The position numbers and the translations under genes are program-made. The notes beneath the pieces are model-generated. The model did no database searches and was not told where the DNA came from. It saw only the letters and a list, made by a program, of their open reading frames with translations. From positions 24,851,937 through 24,915,936 of the forward strand of contig OY855905.1 in assembly GCA_963693305.1 (NCBI GenBank): DNA of 64,000 nt, written 5' to 3'. Shown piece after piece: positions 56,072 to 64,000 of the stretch; the stretch's first letter is position 1; every line of letters begins with the position of its first letter. Source of the DNA: Meandrina meandrites. Lineage: Eukaryota > Cnidaria > Anthozoa > Scleractinia > Meandrinidae.

Positions 56072-59000
56072 CTACATTATAAGAAGTGCAAAAGTCGTCA
56101 AAAAAAGAGGAAAGTAAGTGTCAATCCTTGAACATCCGGCAGCGGGTGATGGAGGCTTCTTGGTTGATGCGCCTATAAACAAAATTAGTCTTGCGTTAGG
56201 ACAGGATGTGCCAAAAGGTGTTTATTACAAACAGTTTCGAGCTCTGGGTGCATTTATCTAGGGCTTAGTTGTAGAGTAAAAGTAGGACTAGGTTAGGGGG
56301 AGAGGGGTACTCAACAAAGTTTTTTACAGAAAAGGTAGCCCTTCCGATTTACCCTCCATAGAACATGGTGCCCCTAGTAGAAAGATCTAGAAACGCTGCA
56401 TGCGTCCCTTTCCTTGAATAACGTCTTCAAATACTCTTGTTGCGTCTCTTCCCGATATTTTAGTCGATAGAACCGAGAGCTAGGAGAGTTATTGCTTTCG
56501 ACCTAGAGGCTTGTGAACATTTTCATATTGATTGGGGAAATCGATTTATCGGTGGTTTTGTTTAATAATTTACGGCATAATACATGGAAAGCTGCACGAG
56601 CTCCAAAGGCTAAAGGAGTACTAGTTTGTCGACAGTCAGACAATGGCCTCCTGGCATGATCTAACTGTGTATTTAACGGAAGGAATCCATTGTCTTAGCA
56701 CCACACTGAGCAACTCACTTGTCGGGGCTAAAACTGTGAACAATGTACTCATTCCACCAGTCACGTGAATATTCACGTGACAGTGTAGCATCCAGGTTCC
56801 AACTGCGTCAGGAACCATATCAACAGTCGCGAACGATTCCGGCAGCAGATCGTAGACATCGCCACGATGATAAGTCAGTGATTTCTAGCATGAAACGAAA
56901 AAAAAAGAAGACATCAAAACGTCGAAACACTAAGCACGTTATGGAGAAATTTCGTTCAAATGTGTGCATAAAGTATGTCTGAAGCGGAATACAAAGGACA
57001 GGACAACCCTTTAAACCCTGACACCGAATTCAAAATCGAGTCACCTGGCGGCAACTACTTCATGGGAGAATAGGGCCATGGTTAGCCAATAGCTTACTTC
57101 ATGGTAGCCAATATAAAGTCCCCATGGCTAGAACCTTTAATTTTTCTCCCATCTTTTGCGATGCAAGTGAGATGCACCCAAGTATGGAAGTATGTAGCTG
57201 TTTTTGGAGAGTGCGCAGGCGAATGTGGCATCACTACAAGCATCGTCTAAGAAAGGTCAGGACTGATGTACTTAACTTGTGAAAACTGTTCGTCGTTCTT
57301 TGCCCGAACAACTGTTTTTCCCTTGTAGGCCAGAAGGTTTTTTTTTGTAATTAACAGTTAGCCTATGGGCCCGTAGGCCCGAGCCTACAATTTTTTAGCC
57401 CACTCGTATTTGTAAGGCTGAAGCACTTTCAAGATGCAGCCTTTCTTGCGTACATCTTTGTGCTGGCTTCTCTCATTTCTGACTGTGTAGCTTAAATGAC
57501 AAACGGCCTAAATTTTCTACCTACAATGCCCGCTCAAGTAATTAGAATATTTTGCAGATCTCCGATCCAGCGTACCCTTTTATTATTGCGACGCTACATA
57601 GTTCGTTATTATAAATCACGACAATACTTACATACAAAATGCTTTGTCCATGGAAGTGAATGGTATGCATTTCAGTCATACCTCCAACTTGAAGAAGATA
57701 CCAGACGACCTTCTCACCGCTGTACATCGTCAAACCCGGAACGTTTCCAAACACGTACCCGTTGATGGTGGCCTTGAGATTGCTTTCCCAGAAGTCAAAC
57801 GTTGCTTTGAGATTTTCCAGGGATCCTGGATCTTCAGTGAGATATTTTTTGATATTTTCATCAAGGTACCAGTTGTTATTCTCGTCAAACACATCAAACA
57901 AAAGTGCGAACTCTTTATTGACGTCACGCCTCTTGCCTTTATCGTCCAGTGTTCCCTAGAACAACAGCAACAACAACAAAAAAGAGAAACTATCAACAGT
58001 TGTTAAATTGGTTTCCGTAAATGGAAGCAAGTTACAAAACAGTCCAGAATAAAAGAACGCATTGTTCAACGGCCGTATCCGTAGAGAAAACAAGTGCCAC
58101 TTCAGGCGAGCAATCTTTGTTAAAGCACTGGAGCTTTCCTGGAGGCGTAAGCCTGGTAAAGAAACCCGGCACGTGGGGTCAGTTTGTAATCAGAGCTTGA
58201 CACAGGGATCTTTTCCCCTCACCTGGCTCTTGATGTTCTCTCGCGACTGAAGTATCACCTAGTGGTCCTCAGTCCATCTTTGTTCAACTGCTCGACCTCC
58301 AGGCCGTTGGTATTAATTAACATACCTACGTAGGCTATCTGTTACACAATCACAATAGTTGTTGTGGGGACGTAACCAACGCTGGGCGCAACACCGAGTG
58401 TAATTACAAGGTTGTTGGTATTGATAAATACTGAAGTGCTTTGTTTGTCGTTCTCGTTTTCACTGTTGTTGTCGTTGCCCGGTAAAGCGTTAGGTCCATC
58501 TTACTTTACCCAGCGCCCGGACTGGAATCATTATTTTCCTCTGTCTTCCCACGGCTTTCAGTAAAACACTTACCCTTCTGCAAATAATCAGTGGTCCTAC
58601 CAATCCAGTGTTTGTGTCTTTGACTGGGTTTACGTCAGAGTAGTAGCCCCATGTTAAGCATGCGGTGTCCTTAGGACCAGGCCCCGCTCGTTCAGACACT
58701 TCCCACACGTAATTGTAAAGTTTTCCAGGCGCAATTGCATTGTCAGCGGTGTCGGTCCCCGTCGTGTTGTCCTTGTAAGAGGATCCCTCGTCGTGTTTGC
58801 TTGATAATTAAACAAATTCAGTCATTTCTCTTCGTCAAAACATTCACGTTAATATTATATTGACAAGAGACTATTCTTTCTAAAGGGAAATGGATGCTAA
58901 AAATTTGCTCACGCTTTTAACGTCGTTCCAGCATAAAGAAGTGCCAAGGGATTGGGAACTGTGTACGTCATGACGGGGATCCCCAGTTTGTTCGTGATAA

Positions 59001-61412
59001 AGCTAGCCGCAGTCGTGTAGAATAATTTGTTGCAAAGACTTGTTGATCAATAATTTGAAAATTCCACTGGGTAAGTCGAATTAATAAACATAAACGTTTT
59101 TTTTTCTCGGAAGATATGTACCAGGACGTGCTGCGGGCTATATCAATTGTCGCGAACCATTTTACTGCTATATAGTAGATAAGGGAAGGTAGGCTTCACA
59201 ATAGCATTAGCGACAAAATGTATCCTCGGCGACGCAGGGGCTAGCCTGCAAGCAGGCTCTCCGCGCGAAAAAAAAAAAAGGCCAAAAGAAAGAGGCCACG
59301 TAAGTCGGGAAGAAACGACACTTTTGAGTTTTGAAGGAGATGTGTTTCGACAGTCTCTTCTTTCATCTTCACTTACTGACTAAAACATCAACTGTGATGA
59401 CTTATGTCCGTGGGTATACCTTTACGTCTGTATAGCAACGTACACAATGTGTTTAGTTCAGACGGATTCGTACGGATCATTTTCGCCTGTCCACACTAGA
59501 ATGATCAAAGGAACCGCAAACGCTCAAATATATGTCAAACTAAATGCCCGGGTAAGAAACTAATATTAAAAAATTAACGTGATGTCTGCGTTTACGAATG
59601 TATACGATTTCGCTGTCTATCTATATAGGAATTCCAAAACGGAGATAATTGTTCGTTAATTAATTAATTAATTGATCAATTAATCAGTTAATTAATTAAC
59701 CTTGGAAAGCGTGCACGACAATATATGTTTACGATTATCAGTTGTGTTGTGTTGTGTTGTGGACGAAATGCCTGAACGTATAAATTAAACAATATGTCCG
59801 TTTACAGACATAACGTGTGGACAAAACTTTAATAACTGCATTCAGTTCGTTTCTTTTTTCAGCCCTCAGATAATTTACCGTAGGTATCAAACGAACATCA
59901 TGAATATTAATAACTGGGTGTACAAAGCTTCTGTTGACTACCTGTAAAGGATGCCATGAGGGTGTATCGAATACTTCCTAGTCGCCAAGTTCTTGAATAC
60001 AACTTCTATCGTGTCGCCCACCTCGGCCTTTATCATGGGACCCATGATTCCCAAATGTTCTTCGTCTTTGGTTCGACTTTTCTGTTTGGTAAATGTGGCG
60101 TCAGTGAACTCACGGTAAATTGCCTTTTTGTTCTTACGGCCGATAAAATGGGGACCTGGAACCGTGTAACGAGAGGCAATCCTGTAGAAGATGGTAAAAA
60201 GATTCAGTTGTAGTTTGAGTGCTCATAAGTTGAGGCACCCGTACGACATTATGATCAGACATTTATAAGCTTTGCAATCTCCACTCAAGTAAGTTACTGA
60301 TAAAGATAATATATTATTTATAATAATGTTTAATGGATGATTAACCGTGGCCATATTTAGATTGGACTTTTGCAGTACGTGGAATTGGGAATGTAAAAAG
60401 TTTTTATTTCCCTTTTCTCACCCAACAGAAACTAAGTTTGCAGCATAAAACTTGACTATGGTGCGGCAATACATCCAGTAGTAAACTGTCTATAATGATG
60501 TCATATCGTACTTAGATACATACCCCAAACTCACTAACTCGGATTCACCGTCTAACAGGATGTTAAAACTTAAGGAAAAGTAAATCAGACTCTACACCGG
60601 TATAGCAGCCTGTAAAAAAATGGTTGCCATGGTAATTTAAATTTACCACAATTCAACAAAACAAACACTACTCACTCGCTTTCTGAAAGATTTACTCCGT
60701 CGATTAAATCCCTCCCAGATGGCGCGTAATCCCAAGTTTGTTCAACCACCGCAATGTAGTACCATCTCTTCTGTCCTTTCATTGGCTGCCCACTGGAGGC
60801 CTTTCCACAATCCTCCAGAACGGTATACTTAGCGACCATTCCACCTCTCAGGTTGCTATTGGTGCGACATGTTAATTTCCACACGCCAGGGTTTTCTGGG
60901 GTCATCTGCACGCTGTCTAATGATCCTGAAGGACATACAAATCGCAAGTATTCATTAATCTCTTATAAACGGTCTTAGATTATCATTTAAGTTCGGCTAT
61001 CCGGGACGTCGATCTTTTTTACGCCTGTGAGCGGAGCCAGCACCACCCACCCCCCGCCCCCCCCCCCCCCCCCGGTCCAATTAAACCACGAATCGTATGA
61101 GGGAACGGGGGTATGTTAATGGCCCCTTATTATAAGACAGCTTGATAATATTATGCCTTTAGCAGAAAACCTAGAGCTTCTTCTGCAAGATAAGATGGTT
61201 ATCTGTTGCATCTTATAACTTACCTTCCATTATTCCAAGTGTATCGTGGTTATTTCCATTCCTAATAAAGGTATTCCCGTAAAAGTATACAGAGTGCATT
61301 TGTCCAGCGGGACCACCCATAAAATGCCACGATACATTGTCACCTTTGCACATGCGCAGACCTGGTAGATTGCCGTACATGTATCCATTGATATTTCTCA
61401 TCTGGTTGCTTG
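56072..61412 (-). CDS. ceruloplasmin/hephaestin-like multicopper oxidase, 3' seven exons
   Basis: Predicted exons (minus strand order): 61412-61224, 60925-60676, 60181-59942, 58799-58574, 57955-57632, 56884-56719, 56172-56072; all have AG/GT borders and phases that join, giving about 498 codons. They cover the C-terminal half of a six-domain ferroxidase: end of domain 4 (NGYMYGNLPGL; QMHSVYFYGNTF; GVWKLTC), domain 5 (EEHLGIMGPMIKAEVGDTI; YSIHPHG; GLVGPLIICR) and domain 6 (MHTIHFHG; GTWMLHCHVNIHVTGGM). The domain 6 motifs keep the expected type-1, type-2 and type-3 copper ligands. Domain 4 has Asn where the type-1 His is expected. The last exon codes a Pro/Ser linker, then a hydrophobic end (FPLFLTTFALLIM), which looks like a GPI-anchor signal, so the protein would sit on the outer cell surface and oxidise Fe(II). 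The 5' exons lie beyond the right edge or past a large repeat-filled intron. Confidence 0.8.
59235..59250. repeat. short perfect palindrome
   Basis: AGCCTGCAAGCAGGCT is self-complementary and carries the same AGCCTGC end as the 74-bp palindrome at 55245, inside an intron of the multicopper oxidase. Confidence 0.6.
59655..59700. repeat. TTAA-rich simple repeat
   Basis: Several TTAATTAA units around GATCAATTAATCAG; followed at 59740-59760 by four TTGTG units. Both are in an intron. Confidence 0.8.
61040..61075. repeat. poly-C tract in intron
   Basis: CACCCACCCCCCGCCCCC and a long C-run; the G-rich complement is on the transcribed sense strand of the multicopper oxidase and could form a quadruplex. 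Confidence 0.8.
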
Positions 61413-61778
61413 CTTTGAATCCAGAATTATCTCGAAAAAGGAAGCGAAATAATCAGAACAAAAGTATGCCAGTATTCCTAGTCACCATCAAATACGCTGC
61501 GCAAGTGAAAGCGTTCTGTGTATTTGTGTTCATTTTGTGTGTTATAACATTTGGATTGTTATAAGCCTTCTTCGCAGTATTTTGCCCCAACACAGTGTTA
61601 ACGCTCGAAATTCAATTGATTACCAGTTAATCAACCATTCTCAAATCCAGTTTGTAATTACGATCAACAAGCTAAGTGTTTCGCTCTCCTAAGACACACT
61701 ACAACAGTTCCTTTATTACTAAACATTATAATTCGTTTATTGAGAGGGTTCCACTGAAAACCTCCTTGGATTCTGCAG
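61413..61778. other. probable intron of multicopper oxidase
   Basis: Sequence upstream of the first visible exon. No further exon with recognisable domain 1-4 motifs was found to the right edge. Confidence 0.4.
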
Positions 61779-61879
61779 ATTGCAGGTGCAGGTTGCAGGT
61801 TGCAGGTTGCAGGTTGCAGGTTACAGGTTACAGGTTGCAGGTTGCAGGTTGCAGGTTGCAGGTTGCAGGTTGAAGGTTG

Positions 61880-61918
<39 letters not shown>

Positions 61919-61919
61919 A
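61779..61919. repeat. GCAGGTT minisatellite plus AAAT microsatellite
   Basis: About twelve GCAGGTT-type units (with a few GTTACAG variants) run directly into about ten AAAT units. The same compound array occurs in opposite orientation at 62687-62812. Confidence 0.95.
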
Positions 61920-62686
61920 CACCACGTGCTCCGACCACACGGCTTCCATTACGGCCCAGGCGAACATGGACTACATCGTACAGTATGTGCGGCCTTTTAT
62001 GTTTTCTTGCCAATTAAATGGATTTATCAGTGCATGATCGAGGTTTTCATATGACAATTCATGATTTCTTAATGATATATTTTGTAGATTATGGAAGTAG
62101 TGATGAACATACATGTGGTGATAATGAACGGGCTGAACTCATGTCGTGTTAGGCTATAGTCCCCCGCGCTCTTAGTGTCCCGACACATGTAACTCGGATA
62201 TTTCGCAATTTTTCCCTTGTAAATCGACGCTCGAACGTAGATATGCGAGATATGCATTTGTCTTCATTCTGTTGGTTACAAGTTTTGTGTTGTCATTCAA
62301 GGGAACGTTAAAAAAAGCTTGCAAATTGCAAAATTTACTGAGTGAGGAGGAAACACATCTGCGAAAGTCATGATCAACGTTTATGTACCTTAGTATTTTA
62401 AATAAATATTCAATAAAGTTTGTTCTCATTTGGCCGCGGGAAAACTGGGTATTACAATTACGTGGATCGATCGATCGAGTCGCTCAATAAAATCGAGTCG
62501 AATTTTAGCTAATTTGTTGGATAGAGAACAACAAATCATCAGACATATCAAAGAAGAAAAACTAAAAAAACTTATACTGAACTTTTCTCGAGTTTACTTC
62601 TGTATTGAAACGACTTCAGTTTGTATCGAATCGACTTTACATGTGTATCGAAACGACTTCGACTTGTATCGAAACGACCGTGAACC

Positions 62687-62688
62687 AT

Positions 62689-62771
<83 letters not shown>

Positions 62772-62812
62772 CAACCTGCAACCTACAACCTGCACCTGCA
62801 ACCTGCAAATTA
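62687..62812. repeat. TTTA microsatellite plus AACCTGC minisatellite
   Basis: About 85 bp of TTTA units followed by AACCTGCA/AACCTACA units, the inverted counterpart of 61779-61919. The long plus-strand frame that spans it is an artefact. Confidence 0.95.
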
Positions 62813-64000
62813 CACCCTCCGAGTAATTTATTTATTTTATTGGCAATTACCGCCCAGGGTCTGTTATAGGATTGTTCTCACCCAAAACGAGCTACTGATA
62901 CTGGCTTTAGATTTAAATTATTTGCTATTAAATATCACTACAAAAAGCATGTTATCCCCAATGCGGACACCATGGCGACCCCAACAGTTCTCCATTATTT
63001 TTTTCGCAGTTAGTAATACAACTACTGCTTTGGTTCTCTATGAGCGAGTTGTCAACGAGGTGCAGCGGAGTTGGCTTAGAAAACGAGGGTGAATTGCTGA
63101 TTTTCACTGTCAAGAATATTATAGGTTGTAGAAAATTACCAGATATGCCGTTTGTCCAAGTCTCCGGTTTGTACGGTATTCCGTACTCGAGTTATCCGTC
63201 AAAATGTTCCACATAAATTTACAGAGCTCTGTATGGAAACGCCATGTTGGTATCCATGCAGTTGGGCACCAACATGGCGGCCGGAAATCAATGAAAACAT
63301 CTGGAATTCACTTCTGCTATAAAAGGCAGTTATGTCACTCTCATGAACAAGTAAGCATTCACATAAACACTTCTCACAAAACCTCAACTGTTCAGATTGT
63401 TAAAAAATCGTAGGATAAGGCATTATTTTGAAGCATACGTAGTATACGTGACAGCCTTCTGGTGGCCATCTTGATGTCGTGTGGCGTGAAATTCCGAAAT
63501 TCAAAATGGTCTATCTTAAAGACGGCAGCTGCTATCGAGTTAAAAACCTTCAACAATGTCTAATAGCCAGTGAATGATAAAAACTCAGGGGTCTTGCGAT
63601 TCTGGATTTTATAATTTTGATGACGTCACGTGAAAACCAAGAATTATCTTGTTTTTGTAGACACTGAACTGGGTAGCAGCCTAAAAGCTTACAATTTTAG
63701 GTATTTTTGAGCCAAAAATAAAGAATAATACCTGATTCACACCAACAAAACATGTTTAGTTAAGGAGGCTCACAATGGTTTCCAGCACTTTCAAGTTCTT
63801 AAACTTTGATGAGTCAGTACTACAAATCTTTATCAGTTGCTGTTACAATAATGATATCAAACAAATTTCCGATCATTGCTGAACAAGTTGTGTTCATTTA
63901 TATGACGTCATTGGTTACCATAGCAACAGTTTAGTCTGTTAAAAACACCCTTAATTTTGCCTTTTTGTGCTTATAACTCAAAAACGAGCACGGTGACCCC
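62813..64000. other. right edge, repeat-like, no exon seen
   Basis: From about 63.4 kb the sequence has a TTAAAAAATCGTAG phrase also present at 16.76 kb and two TGACGTCA-type palindromes (63620 and 63905) like those in the repeats at 26.7 and 52.5 kb. It is probably dispersed repeat in a large intron or intergenic space. Confidence 0.4.

Larger units (their letters stand above)
61779..62812. mobile_element. possible foldback element bounded by compound repeats
   Basis: The two inverted compound arrays ([GCAGGTT]n-[AAAT]n and [TTTA]n-[AACCTGC]n) enclose about 770 bp of unassigned sequence. They may be the ends of one foldback element, or the tails of two copies of a retroelement inserted head to head. 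No coding region is seen inside. Confidence 0.45.

Noticed and set aside
58913..59030. Minus-strand frame PVMTYTVPNPLALLYAGTTL next to a GT donor in the multicopper oxidase
   Set aside because: The flanking exons (59942 end and 58799 start) already join in phase and in the right protein order (HPHGILY then SKHDEGSSY), so no exon is needed here.
62430..63092. 220-residue plus-strand frame, the longest in the window
   Set aside because: Its middle is a TTTA repeat and the rest has no recognisable motif; it arises from a repeat without stops.

Overview
This is a window of eukaryotic, animal nuclear DNA, most likely from a cnidarian and probably an anthozoan such as a stony coral. The evidence is small exons separated by AT-rich introns with standard GT/AG borders, metazoan gene families (an HMG20-type protein, a secreted cystine-knot protein, a ceruloplasmin/hephaestin-type multicopper oxidase), and dense short inverted-repeat elements, tRNA-derived SINEs and decayed Harbinger and LINE copies. 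The species cannot be named from the sequence alone.

Layout. 1-6.3 kb is gene-poor and carries a broken Harbinger-type transposon (4.55-5.35 kb). 6.3-9.7 kb (+) holds the 3' five exons of an HMG20A/B-like gene: the end of an HMG box, a U1-type zinc finger and a coiled coil. 9.7-15.2 kb is non-coding with a tRNA-SINE and a TTTA microsatellite. 15.2-15.6 kb (+) is an exon encoding a secreted 122-residue CTCK cystine-knot protein. 19.6-53.5 kb is the main feature: eight intact small genes and one pseudogene, all on the minus strand, belonging to one family I do not recognise. 56.07-61.41 kb (-) holds the last seven exons of a multicopper ferroxidase-like gene that continues past the right edge. 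61.4-64 kb is intron or intergenic repeat sequence.

The small-gene family. Every member (89-163 aa, apparently one coding exon) has the same three parts: a helix near the N-terminus (Tyr, acidic/basic residues, then FxxIxHNxKRxQD), a basic Ser-Pro motif in the middle (RRHSEP, RSRSEP, RCRSDP, KSFSEP, RASTDP), and a C-terminal RRVSF, RKVRFAD or RKVTFAD motif. The last fits the RVxF docking motif for protein phosphatase 1 and resembles the KVxFAD form in PPP1R3 glycogen-targeting subunits. The middle motif resembles a mode-1 14-3-3 site. No other domain is visible. I infer a lineage-expanded set of small PP1 (and perhaps 14-3-3) adaptors. The array grew partly by block duplication: an A-B gene pair at 30.1-34.5 kb is repeated at 34.6-42.2 kb, and the first B copy is dead.

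The flanking genes (HMG20-like, CTCK, multicopper oxidase) show no evident functional tie to the array. Much of the rest is mobile-element debris: several terminal-inverted-repeat MITEs (one with a TTAA target site), foldback palindromes, an inverted pair of about 510-bp repeats with a tRNA-like end, and LINE ORF1/ORF2 fragments.
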